Of a stretch of 64,000 bases of DNA, positions 1 to 7,961 are shown one piece after another. Origin of the DNA: Streptomyces violaceusniger (GTDB lineage: Bacteria > Actinomycetota > Actinomycetes > Streptomycetales > Streptomycetaceae). The translations under genes and the position numbers were made by a program. Numbering within the stretch: the first letter of the stretch is position 1; every line of letters begins with the position of its first letter. The DNA lies in assembly GCA_005405945.1 (NCBI GenBank), contig BJHW01000001.1, forward strand, positions 6,076,001-6,140,000. The letters are read 5' to 3'. The notes under the pieces are model-generated. The model saw only the letters and a program-made list of their open reading frames with translations, made no database searches and was not told the origin of the DNA.

Positions 1-388
1 GCGGGCTGATCGTCCCCAACATCAAGGACGCCCACGCCAAGACCCTGCCCGAACTGGCCTCCGCCCTGGGCGAGCTGGTCACCACCGCCCGTGAGGGCAA
101 GACCACCCGGCCGCGATGTCCGGCGGCACGATCACCATCACCAACGTCGGCGTCTTCGGCATCGACGCGGGCACCCCGATCATCAACCCCGGGGAGTCCG
201 CGATCCTCGCCTTCGGCGCGGTCAAGCTCCAGCCGTGGGTCCACAAGGGCGAGGTCAAGCCGCGCCAGGTCACCACGCTGGCGCTCTCCTTCGACCACCG
301 GCTGGTCGACGGCGAGCTGGGCTCCAGGGTGCTCGCGGACGTCGCGGCCGTCCTGGAGCGCCCCAAGCGGCTCATTACATGGGCCTGA
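1..388 (+). CDS. 2-oxoacid dehydrogenase E2 (dihydrolipoamide acyltransferase), C-terminal part, frameshifted
   Basis: This is the C-terminal end of the catalytic acyltransferase domain of a lipoate-dependent E2 subunit, which moves an acyl group from lipoamide to CoA. The gene begins before the window. The reading frame starting at base 3 gives the helix ending LVTTAREGK, and a second frame from about base 116 continues with MSGGTITITNVG and the catalytic motif FDHRLVDG (HxxxDG, His and Asp both present). One C is missing in the CCC run near 106-108. Restoring it joins the two halves as TPAAMSGG. The stop is at 386-388. Branched-chain 2-oxoacid dehydrogenase is likely from the family's usual place in streptomycetes, but the E1 genes are not visible, so the substrate is inferred only. 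Confidence 0.85.
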
Positions 389-417
389 CGTGGGCTTGAC
401 GCAGCCGTAGACACCCT

Positions 418-442
418 CCCCCGTCCGCATCGCGGACGGGGG
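418..442 (+). terminator. Terminator hairpin after E2 gene
   Basis: A perfect 11-bp inverted repeat (CCCCCGTCCGC with GCGGACGGGGG) has a 3-nt loop and lies 30 bp after the E2 stop. It ends the dehydrogenase operon and separates it from the GntR gene. There is no U tract, as is usual in high-GC actinobacteria. Confidence 0.75.
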
Positions 443-467
443 ATGAGTGCGCATGCATCTTGTATCT

Positions 468-483
468 ATGATGTGCGCATCAT
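468..483. promoter_or_regulatory. Palindromic operator over the GntR start codon
   Basis: ATGATG-TGCG-CATCAT is a perfect 6-bp inverted repeat with a 4-nt centre. Its right arm includes the first two bases of the ATG at 482. FadR-subfamily GntR proteins commonly bind such short palindromes and repress their own gene, so autoregulation is inferred. Confidence 0.5.
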
Positions 484-1141
484 GAGTCCCGCCGATACGG
501 CCACCAAGCCGCCCCCTGCCGCCGAACGCGTCTACCACCACGTCAAACAAGCCGTCCTCGACCGCCGCTACGAGGGCGGCACACTGCTGAGCGAGGGCGA
601 ACTCGCGGACGCCGTCGGGGTCTCCCGCACCCCCGTCCGGGAGGCGCTGCTGCGCCTGGAGGCCGAGGGGCTGCTCAAGCTCTATCCGAAGAAGGGCGCC
701 CTGGTGCTGCCCGTCTCCTCCCAGGAGATCGCGGACGTGGTCGAGACCCGGCTGCTGGTGGAGCAGCACGCGGTCGCCAAGGTCGTCCCGGCCGGTGGGC
801 AGCTGCTGGCCCGGCTCGAGGAGCTGCTGGAGGAGCAGAGGGTGCACGCCGCGGCCGGGGACCTGGCCGCCTTCGCGGCCGCCGACCGCTGCTTCCACGC
901 GGCGATCGTCCGGGCGGCGGGGAACGCCATCCTGGCGCAGCTGTACGACCAGTTGAGGGACCGCCAGCTGCGGATGGGCGTGGCCACCATGCACGCCGAG
1001 CCCGACCGCATCGCCAAGAACATCACCGAGCACACGGAGATCCTCCAGGCCCTGCGCGCCGGGGACGCCGGTTTCGCGTCCGGTCTTGTGCAGCGCCACA
1101 TCAGCTGGGTGAACAACCTCGCCCGGGGTGAGGTGCGATGA
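482..1141 (+). CDS. GntR family transcriptional regulator (FadR/FCD type)
   Basis: This is a 219-residue DNA-binding regulator. An N-terminal winged helix (about residues 15-80) contains SEGELADAVGVSRTPVREALLRL, typical of GntR, followed by an all-helical FCD effector domain in which the His-rich segments (FHAAIVRAAGNAIL and the later TEHTEIL and QRHISW) supply probable metal or ligand-binding histidines. The ATG at 482 is preferred to an upstream ATG at 443, because 443 lies at the foot of the terminator stem and the 482 start sits inside the operator palindrome. The stop overlaps the MFS start as ATGA at 1138-1141, so the two genes are translationally coupled and the transporter is the likely target. 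Confidence 0.9.
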   Translation: MSPADTATKPPPAAERVYHHVKQAVLDRRYEGGTLLSEGELADAVGVSRTPVREALLRLEAEGLLKLYPKKGALVLPVSSQEIADVVETRLLVEQHAVAKVVPAGGQLLARLEELLEEQRVHAAAGDLAAFAAADRCFHAAIVRAAGNAILAQLYDQLRDRQLRMGVATMHAEPDRIAKNITEHTEILQALRAGDAGFASGLVQRHISWVNNLARGEVR

Positions 1142-2432
1142 CCTCGGCAAAGTTGCCCGGTGATCCACCCGGCGGACGTCGTGCCGTCGCCGTATGGGGC
1201 CTGGGCGTCGCCGTCTACTTCGTCGCCATCACCTTTCGCACCAGCCTCGGCGTCGCCGGTATCGACGCCGCCGAGCGCTTCCACATCAACGCCTCGGCGC
1301 TGTCGACGTTCTCCATCCTCCAGGTGCTGGTCTACGCCGGGATGCAGATACCGGTCGGGCTCATGGTCGACCGTCTCGGCACCCGTAAGGTGCTCATGCT
1401 CGGCGTGGTGCTCTTCACCCTGGGGCAGTTCGGCTTCGCGCTCTCCCACTCGTACGCGATGGCGCTGGCCTCCCGGGCGCTGCTCGGCTGCGGTGACGCG
1501 ATGACCTTCATCAGCGTGCTGCGGCTCGGCTCCCGCTGGTTCCCGGCCCGCCGGGGGCCGATGATCGCCCAGGTCGCCGCGCTCTTCGGCATGGCGGGCA
1601 ACCTGGTCTCCACGCTGGTGATCGCCCGGGCGCTGCACGGTGCCGGATGGACCACGACCTTCGCGGGCAGCGCGCTGGGCGGGGTGGCCGTCTTCGTCCT
1701 GGTGCTGTTCTTCCTCAAGGACCACCCGAAGGGCTTCGAGCCCGCGCCCGCCTCCCACATGGGCGCCGACTACGTCCGCCGGCAGATCGCGGACGCCTGG
1801 CGCGAGCCCGGCACCCGGCTGGGCATGTGGGTGCACTTCACCACCCAGTTCCCGGCGATGGTCTTCCTGCTGCTGTGGGGGATGCCGTTCCTGGTCGAGG
1901 CCGAGGGCTGTCCCGGGCGACCGCGGGCCAGCTGCTGACCCTGGTGGTGCTGTCCAACATGGCGGTCGGCCTGGTCTACGGGCAGGTCATCGCCCGGCAC
2001 CACGCCGCCCGCGCCCCGCTGGCCCTCGGCACGGTCGCCGCCACCGCGCTGCTGTGGGGCACCGTGCTGCTCTGGCCGTCCGCCCACGCGCCCATGTGGC
2101 TGCTGATCGTCCTCTGCGTCGTGCTCGGCGCCTGCGGGCCCGCGTCGATGATCGGCTTCGACTTCGCCCGGCCCGCCAATCCGCCCGAGCGGATCGGCAC
2201 CGCCTCGGGCATCGTCAACATGGGCGGCTTCACGGCCTCGATGACCACTCTGCTGGCCGTCGGCGTCCTGCTGGACCTGAGCGGCGAGAACTTCCGGATC
2301 GCGTTCGCCTCGGTGTTCGTGCTCCAGGCGCTCGGCATCACCCAGATCCTGCGACTGCGCGGACGGGCGCACCGCCGCGAGCGCGAGCGCGTGGTCGCGA
2401 GCCGCGTCGAGGCGGTGCACGTACCGGCGTGA
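1138..2432 (+). CDS. MFS transporter, frameshifted
   Basis: This is a 12-TM major facilitator of about 431 residues once repaired. The first part (VYFVAITFRTSLGVAG, then the loop GLMVDRLGTRKVLML, which is the MFS motif-A position between TM2 and TM3) runs in frame 1 to a premature stop at about 1938. The second half, from SRATAGQLLTLVVLSNM to the C-terminus, is in another frame. One C is missing at GGCTG near 1906-1910; restoring it gives EAEGLSRATAG. The gene overlaps the GntR gene by 4 bp. The substrate is unknown. Proteins with this layout are often labelled nitrate/nitrite-like or sugar-phosphate-like, but no substrate motif is decisive. The stop codon lies inside a tandem hairpin repeat. 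Confidence 0.85.
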
Positions 2433-2543
2433 CGCCGTGGCCCTCCGGCCCCTGGATTGCTACGGCGTGACGCCGTGGCCCTCCGGTCCCGGATCGCTAC
2501 GGCGTGACGCCGTGGCCCTCCGGTCCCCGGAGCGCTACGGCGT
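2426..2543. repeat. 37-38 bp tandem repeat of stop-codon hairpins between convergent genes
   Basis: Copies start at 2426, 2464, 2501 and (partial) 2539. Each contains ACGGCG-TGA-CGCCGT or a close variant, a perfect 6-bp stem with TGA in the loop. The first copy carries the MFS stop, and the last carries the stop of the opposite-strand gene (complement of CTA at 2535). The array probably acts as a two-way terminator. Confidence 0.85.
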
Positions 2544-3359
2544 GACCGGGAAGTGCTGGAGGATCGCGTCCGCCAGCTGCTGGTCGCCCTCGATCTTCAG
2601 CCGCTCCGGGACCGCCTCGGGCCGCACCCGCCCACAGGCCAGCCGGACGTAGGTCTCCCAGTCCATGGTGAGGGTCACCGTCGGCCCCAGCGAGACGCTG
2701 CCGTCGATGGTGCCCCGGCCGTCCGCGTCGACCCGGACCGTCCGCATGAACTCCATCGGGCCGTGCACATCGAAGACGACGGCCGACTGGGGCGCCGCGC
2801 CCGCGTCCTTGGCGACCACCTTCGGCAGCGCCGACAGCAGCAGGTCACGGGTGATCGAGGCGCCCGGCGAGTCGAGGTTGCCCGGCTTGTTCAGGGCCCG
2901 GCGCAGATCCTGTTCGTGCACCCAGAGGTCGAAGGCCCGCCGCGTCAGGGCCTCCCCCAGCGTCACCTCGGTGCCGCCGGGCCAGCGCACCATGGCGTCC
3001 GGCTCTCGCTTCTCGTTCCGCAGCTGGCGGCCCCGCCGGATGACCGTGTACTCCAGCTCGGAGGTCATCTCGGGCGCGGTGTGGCAGCGCCGGACGTCGA
3101 CCTGGACCTCCATGTACCGCGACAGCTCGTTGGTGACGTGGTAGAGGTCGCGCGGCAGGGTGTGGATGGGGCGGGGATCGCCGAGCATCTCGCATTCGAG
3201 GCCGATCACATGCGAGACGACATCCCGCACCGACCATCCCGGGCACTCGGTGGCGCGGTTCCACTCGCTCTCCGCTAGCGGGTTGACCAACTCCGATATC
3301 GCGTCGATGGAGTGGGACCAGGCGTCGATGGAGGTCTGAAGGCTGGGATGGACGGTCAC
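2535..3359 (-). CDS. Maleylpyruvate isomerase / mycothiol-dependent (MDMPI-like) family protein
   Basis: This 274-residue protein has an N-terminal DinB-like helical metal-binding bundle: ATECPGWSVRDVVSHVIGLE around residues 37-56 provides the first His, and WVHEQDLRRALN near 146-157 provides the HxxD-like second ligand pair. It has an SCP2-like C-terminal domain (VDADGRGTIDGSVSLGPTV). Family members are mycothiol-dependent or of unknown function and are common in actinobacteria. It is encoded alone and converges with the MFS gene. Start ATG at 3359. No partner gene is visible, so the reaction cannot be named. Confidence 0.8.
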   Translation of the reverse strand: MTVHPSLQTSIDAWSHSIDAISELVNPLAESEWNRATECPGWSVRDVVSHVIGLECEMLGDPRPIHTLPRDLYHVTNELSRYMEVQVDVRRCHTAPEMTSELEYTVIRRGRQLRNEKREPDAMVRWPGGTEVTLGEALTRRAFDLWVHEQDLRRALNKPGNLDSPGASITRDLLLSALPKVVAKDAGAAPQSAVVFDVHGPMEFMRTVRVDADGRGTIDGSVSLGPTVTLTMDWETYVRLACGRVRPEAVPERLKIEGDQQLADAILQHFPVTP

Positions 3360-3664
3360 GGGACCCCTCGGGCGGTTGGTGCGCGGGCTGGGTGCTGGTG
3401 TGTGCGTTCAAGTTACGCTGCCCATGAGCGCACGGGCAGTGCTTTCCAGTCTGATCGTAGGCCCGGATCGGCGGCTCGCGGCCTGCCCGCGATGGTAGTC
3501 TGCGCCCGCCCCCGCCTTATCTCCGGGCGTACCCGTACGCACCGGCCGAAAGCCACCGGGGGCGGGGGAATGGCGCGACCGGGACTGCTGTTTCATGTGG
3601 ATATGGTTTCACCTGGATCTGGTGAGGATGCGCCGGCGTTCACGCCGGGGAGGAAACGCCTCTA
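3360..3664. other. Gene-free spacer before the TnpB element
   Basis: No convincing gene is present. The stretch holds the promoter region of the isomerase-like gene on the minus side, and a short palindrome GCGTTCACGCC near 3637-3647. It is presumably the left junction of the mobile element, but no target-site duplication could be recognised by eye. Confidence 0.35.
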
Positions 3665-3741
3665 GTGGTCGCGACGCGGAGCGTCGCCACATCGGCTCTG
3701 TGGGGCGCGGAGCGCCCACACGGCTGCCCGGCGGAGCCGGG
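3665..3741 (+). ncRNA. Three consecutive GGA-loop hairpins upstream of tnpB
   Basis: Three stem-loops follow one another. At 3665-3690, CGACGC-GGA-GCGTCG has an outer GTGG/CCAC helix. At 3699-3720, GGGCGC-GGA-GCGCCC is extended by TGT/ACA. At 3727-3741, CCCGGC-GGA-GCCGGG. All three loops are exactly GGA while the stems differ, which is the signature of conserved structure rather than sequence duplication. They lie 94-170 bp before the tnpB start. They could be the subterminal hairpins of the element's left end, or a structured RNA leader. I call it ncRNA provisionally. Confidence 0.45.
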
Positions 3742-3834
3742 GAACGCGAACAAGCGCCCTATGGGTAACTGGTTGTGGTGATCGCCGGGTGAAGGGTGCT
3801 CGCGTGTGCGGTGGTCGTACTACGGTCCGATGTC

Positions 3835-4989
3835 ATGAAGCTGGTGGTCCAGGTGAAACTGCTGCCGACGCCCGGACAGGCGTTGGCGCTGGAGGCGACC
3901 CTGCGGGCCTGTAACCGGGCCGCCACCTACGCCTCCGCTGTCGCCTTTGCCGAGGGCCTGAAGGACCGAAACGGTCTGCAGAAGGAGGTGTACGCGGACC
4001 TGAAAGCGGGCTTTGGACTGTCGGCCCAGCCGACGGTGCGGGTGGTGAAGAAGGTCGTGGACGCCTACGCGACGCTGAAGGCCAATCTGCGGGCCGGGAA
4101 TCTGGGCCCGTCCACATCGAAGCGGTACCGCACGGCGGTCGGTACCCCGGTCGTCTTCCGGCCCGGGGCGGCCCAGCCGTTCGACGACCGCTGCCTGTCC
4201 TGGCAGTACGACGCGCGCACCGTCTCCATCTGGACGGTGGACGGGCGGATGAAGGGTGTCCGCTTCGCCTGCTCCCCCGACCAGCTCAAGACGCTCGTGG
4301 CCTACCGCAAGGGCGAGAGCGATCTCCTCCAGCGCGGCGGCACGTGGTATCTGATCGCTACCTGTGACATTCCGGATCCCGAGGTGTACGAGCCGGTCGA
4401 CTGGATCGGGGTGGACCGGGGCATCGTGAACCTCGCCACCACGTCCGACGGCATCAGCCATCAAGGCCGCCGTCTGGGCCGCTACCGGCGCTGGCAGGCC
4501 CGCAAACGCGCCGACCTCCAGAAGAAGAACACCCGTTCGGCGACCCGCCGTCTTATCCGCCGGGCGCAGAAAGAGAAGCGCCATGCCACCCACGTGAACC
4601 ACCAGATCAGCAAGGAGATCGTGTCCGTCGCGCAACGCACCGGCCGAGGAATCGCCGTCGAGGAACTCGGCGGGATCCGGGATCGGGTACGGCTACGCCG
4701 TGACCAGCGGGGCACCCTCTCCTCCTGGCACTTCCACCAGCTCGGACAGCACCTCGCCTACAAAGCGAAGAAGGCCGGGGTGCCGTTCCTCGAGGTGGAT
4801 GCGGCCTACACCTCGCAGCGCTGTCCGCGCTGCGGGCACACCGGTCGGGCCAACCGGCCCGACCGGGACCACTTCTGCTGTCGTTGGTGCGGTCTCGCTG
4901 GCCCGGCCGACGTCGTCGCCGGGGTCAACGTGCGCGACCGCGCACGCTCGGCGTGGGTGTTCGTCACCGCACCCGCACCCTCCCCCTGA
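3835..4989 (+). CDS. tnpB: TnpB (IS200/IS605-IS607 family RNA-guided nuclease)
   Basis: At 384 residues, this is a normal-length TnpB, the RuvC-type RNA-guided DNA nuclease that promotes persistence of IS605/IS607 elements. The RuvC acidic residues are visible: Asp194 in WIGVDRG, Glu277 in IAVEELGG and Asp359 in GPADVVAG. The usual Asn of the third motif is replaced by Val (ADVV). The zinc ribbon is Cys330-x2-Cys333 and Cys349-x2-Cys352 (CPRCG and CRWCG). No TnpA transposase, tyrosine or serine type, lies next to it, so this is a lone tnpB. All active-site residues remain, so it may be functional. A hairpin-rich leader precedes it and a right-end hairpin follows. ATG at 3835 is chosen because family similarity begins at MKLVVQVKL. 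Confidence 0.93.
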   Translation: MKLVVQVKLLPTPGQALALEATLRACNRAATYASAVAFAEGLKDRNGLQKEVYADLKAGFGLSAQPTVRVVKKVVDAYATLKANLRAGNLGPSTSKRYRTAVGTPVVFRPGAAQPFDDRCLSWQYDARTVSIWTVDGRMKGVRFACSPDQLKTLVAYRKGESDLLQRGGTWYLIATCDIPDPEVYEPVDWIGVDRGIVNLATTSDGISHQGRRLGRYRRWQARKRADLQKKNTRSATRRLIRRAQKEKRHATHVNHQISKEIVSVAQRTGRGIAVEELGGIRDRVRLRRDQRGTLSSWHFHQLGQHLAYKAKKAGVPFLEVDAAYTSQRCPRCGHTGRANRPDRDHFCCRWCGLAGPADVVAGVNVRDRARSAWVFVTAPAPSP

Positions 4990-5097
4990 CCGGGGGACGG
5001 GTGGATGCGACCCGTGACCGTCCTGTCGTAGGGGGCAGTCGGGAGCGCGACGAGGTGTGAACGACCGAGTGCACAAGCTCGGCCGTTCACGGCCGAG
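4990..5097 (+). ncRNA. Candidate tnpB right-end / omega-RNA scaffold
   Basis: TnpB guide RNAs usually span the end of tnpB and the element's right end. Here the 110 bp after the stop finishes in a perfect 8-bp hairpin, CTCGGCCG-TTCA-CGGCCGAG (5078-5097), flanked by two copies of GTGCAC. The serine-recombinase remnant begins shortly after, so the guide would be read from about 5105 onward. Exact boundaries are inferred. Confidence 0.4.
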
Positions 5098-5140
5098 AAG
5101 GTGACGTGCACGCGTCCGCGCCCCCGACCGGAATCTGGGG

Positions 5141-6331
5141 ATGCGGGTCGGGAACGCGAAGCGGTATCTGCGCCAGAAGGGGCAATGGATCGGCGGCCAG
5201 CCCCCGTACGGGCTCAAGGTGGACCCGGAGACGAAGAAGCTTGTGCACGACCCGGAGACGGCCGTGTACGCCTGCTTGATCGCTGACGAAGCGCTCTCAG
5301 GGAAGGCACTCGTTCACGTCGCTCGGCTTCTGAACACGCACGGAGTCGAGTCTCCCCGTGGCGGTGAGTGGAACTCGTCCAGCGTGATGCAGCTTCTCTG
5401 TGCCCCCGCGTTCGCGGGTCTCATGCCGCTGACGGAGTGCACGGAGGCAGCGGACGGCACGCGGAAGTACAGCAGCAAGGTAGTGCCATACCGTGACCCT
5501 GAGACGTTGGACACCGTCAGCATCGGCGAAGGCATCATCACGGTCGGGGAGCGTGAGCTCATCATCCGACAGCTCGAATCGCGCACGTTCCCGCTTGCCG
5601 GTAAGCGTCACGGGCACAAGCAGGGGACGTCACTGCTTACGGGCATTGCGCGCTGCGGCCTGGGCGGGTCCCGGATGAGCAAGGCGGGAACGTCATACGC
5701 GTGTGCCAGTAACCGCATGGGGCGGGGCTGCGGAGGCGTGTCCGTGCGAGTCGAGAGCCTTGACGTCCATGTGACGCAAGCATTTCTGACCCGACTGCCC
5801 GCGTTGGGACCAGAGGACCCGCTTCTGGCCGCCATCGCCGACCGTTGGGTCAAGAAGGAAGACCCGGAAGTCTTCGCGAAGCGCGACGCCATTGACGCGG
5901 AGATTCAGGAGGAAGAAGCCCGCCTTGCTGACCTTGAGGAAGCTCGCTACGTGCGCGGGGAATTCAACGGGGCGGACGCCGTGGACCGCTACAACCGTCT
6001 TGCCGGGAGGCTGCGTGGCCGCATTGACGGTCTGCGCGCTGATCTGGCGAGTTTGCCGACGCCTGCTGTGGATCTCACGCCGTTGTTGGACGGTGTACTT
6101 CTGCGAGAAGCATGGGAAGCCGACGACGTGACGGGCAGACGTGAACGGCTCCGACTGGCGATTGACCGCGTCGAAGTCAGTAAGGGGCGGGTGGGCGTCC
6201 GCTTCGACGGTGACGAACGCTGTCGGATCGCGTGGGCCGAGTCAGCAGGGCGCGAACTTCGGGAACATCCTGGAACGCTTCCAGCCGTGCGAGTACGACT
6301 CGCACCCGCTCTGCGGTGCGCTCGCTGGTGA
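5141..6331 (+). pseudogene. Large serine recombinase remnant (no catalytic domain)
   Basis: About 370 residues of the C-terminal half of a phage/ICE-type large serine integrase. Present are the recombinase domain (KGQWIGGQPPYGL, LNTHGVESPRGGEWNSSSVMQLL), a degenerate zinc ribbon (IARCGLGGSRMSKAG...CASNRMGRGCGG), and a coiled coil (IQEEEARLADLEEARY) followed by a DNA-binding tail. The N-terminal resolvase domain with the catalytic Ser and Arg cluster is absent. Upstream codons can be followed back only to about 5117, and before that lies the tnpB element. The last ~30 residues read antisense through the neighbouring gene, so the natural stop also seems lost at the junction near 6245. GC looks lower than the flanks. 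It cannot recombine on its own. Confidence 0.85.
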
Positions 6332-7423
6332 TGTCGCTCGACAGGCTGATGACTCGCTCCGCCGTGATGGCTGCCTCTTCCGGTTCGTTGGCGTCGGCCA
6401 GGGCGACGGCGAGCCAGGAGAGGTACAGCGCCAGTTCCCTCGTGTGGGTCGCGTCGTAGCGGCTGAGCACGTCCCGGAGGAGCGGGACGGCGCGGAGGGG
6501 ACGGTGTAGCTCGGTGTAGACGCGGGCCTCCATGACTCGGAGTTCTCCGGCGTCCACCCAGTACACATAGGCAGGGTCTTCCTCGTCACCATGCCGTGCC
6601 AGTGCTTCGCCCGCTTCGCTCAGCGCGCGCATGGCGGGCTGAGCTTCCCCGGCTTTGGTGTGCGCCCATGCGACGCGGTCGAAATAGAGGGCGCGCGCCC
6701 GTGGCGGGGCTTCAGAAGCGTTCTCCAGCGCTGCCCGGGCCATGGCGAGCCCTTCCCGTACGTCCCCCGTGTTGGTCCGCTGATAGGCCAGAGAGCCCAG
6801 CAGGTTGCCCGCTAACGTCGCGTCCCCGGCTGTGTGCGCTGCCGACAGCCCAAGCCGATAGATCCGTTCGGCCCCACCGTGCTGCCCGGCATCGCTGGCG
6901 ATCCATCCGGCGATCTGTGCCAGTTCGCCGATGACCTGGAGGAGGGACCGGCCGATTGCCTCCGTATGGCTGCCTTCCCTGAAAAGCTTCACGGCCGAGC
7001 GGAGTTCGCGGAGGGCGGGGCGCAGCAAGTCCCCCCGGCGATCACGTCGTCCGCCAGCCGGAGCCCGTGGACGCGCTGCTGAAGATCCGCCACGGCAGCC
7101 ACACCGACGCGTCGCCCCCGAGTCGCGCTGAGTGGGGCGAGAGGGGCGCCTTCGGGCAAATAGTCGGCCAGTGTCGGCGGAGGCGGCTCCGGTGGCGCTG
7201 ACGACGTCCTCAAGGCTTCCACGGGCACACTGAGCGCGTCAGCGATGAACGGCAGCCACTCACGAGGGGTGCGCTTGCCGTTCTCATACCGGCTGATCTC
7301 CTGCCGCCCGATCGGCTCGCCTTGGATGCCAGCAGCACGGCAGGTTTCTCGCGCCAGGCGTGCCTGACTCCACCCGCGCTCTTCACGCAGGCGACGGATG
7401 TTGGCCCCGACGCTGCTGCCCAT
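6177..7423 (-). CDS. XRE-family regulator with TPR domain, frameshifted
   Basis: About 415 residues after repair. The N-terminal Cro/C1 helix-turn-helix (VGANIRRLREERGWSQARLA, then IGRQEISRYENGKRTPREWL) is followed by a helical TPR array (RIYRLGLSAAHTAGDATLAGNLLGSL, ALYLSWLAVALADANEPEEA). The two halves are out of frame: a G is missing in the run at 7031-7036, and adding it gives VIAGGDLLRPAL. Start ATG at 7423 is chosen over a distal one because it gives MGSSVGANIRRL. The C-terminal ~20 residues overlap the recombinase remnant convergently and may be a junction artefact. Such XRE-TPR proteins in streptomycetes often sit opposite small genes, as here. Confidence 0.8.
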
Positions 7424-7433
7424 AGGGCAAGTG

Positions 7434-7453
7434 TGGCCGACAGTTGGCCGACA
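7434..7453. promoter_or_regulatory. Direct repeat TGGCCGACA x2, 11-bp period
   Basis: Two exact 9-bp copies (7434-7442, 7445-7453) lie between the divergent XRE-TPR gene and the small plus-strand genes. A spacing of one helical turn suits two protein subunits on one DNA face. They probably form the XRE regulator's own operator. Confidence 0.5.
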
Positions 7454-7497
7454 CAGGGCCGCTCGCCAGAGATTCACACTCGTCCGATGCTGACGGC

Positions 7498-7695
7498 ATG
7501 GATGAGTTGACCAGGAACCGCACCACGCCGAGCGACGTGCCGCCGCACTTGGAGCGGGAGCCGACGCCGGTTGAGGGCTGCGCGGGATGTGCTGAACTCG
7601 CCAACGTCAGGGTCCGCGCCCGTGCCGTTGGCGACATGACCACGGTGACCGACTGCAACGTCTTGATGAAGCGACACCCGGAGGGTCACCAATGA
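7498..7695 (+). CDS. Small conserved hypothetical protein (65 aa)
   Basis: A 65-residue protein from ATG at 7498 with a CxxC pair (VEGCAGCAEL) and a conserved-looking tail (ARAVGDMTTVTDCNVLMKRHPEGH). Small proteins of this shape are frequently found next to streptomycete XRE regulators. It shares an ATGA overlap (7692-7695) with the next gene, so the two form one operon transcribed away from the XRE gene. Function unknown. Coding status is supported by the overlap and by its position in the cassette. Confidence 0.6.
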   Translation: MDELTRNRTTPSDVPPHLEREPTPVEGCAGCAELANVRVRARAVGDMTTVTDCNVLMKRHPEGHQ

Positions 7696-7922
7696 GCCGC
7701 CGCGCTGTGTATAGGTACGTGGCCCACACCATCCGGCGCGCTCCGGAGGGTGGCGTCACCTACGAAGCGTTCTGCGTCACAGTCGGCTGCGACGGCGAAT
7801 CCGGACCACAGGATGAGCAGGAAGCGGCTCAGGACTGGGCGCTGAGGCACACCGGGCGCACCGGTCACGACCTGTTCCGGCGTGTCGTGACTGATCATGC
7901 TCGGGTAACCCGTGAGGGGTAG
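7692..7922 (+). CDS. Small protein, DUF7848-like (76 aa)
   Basis: A 76-residue protein, MSRRAVYRYVAHTIRRAP followed by YEAFCVTVGCDGESGP and a C-terminal WALRHTGRTGHDLFRR. It resembles the short actinobacterial family in which a CxxC-like pair is followed by WAxxHxxxxxHxxF (DUF7848 as I recall it); only one Cys of the second pair remains. It is coupled to the 65-residue gene by a 4-bp overlap. The role is unknown. It is inferred to belong to the XRE-TPR regulatory cassette. Confidence 0.6.
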   Translation: MSRRAVYRYVAHTIRRAPEGGVTYEAFCVTVGCDGESGPQDEQEAAQDWALRHTGRTGHDLFRRVVTDHARVTREG

Positions 7923-7961
7923 CCGCTGCTCACGGTCGGCACGAGTGGCACCCTTGACGGC

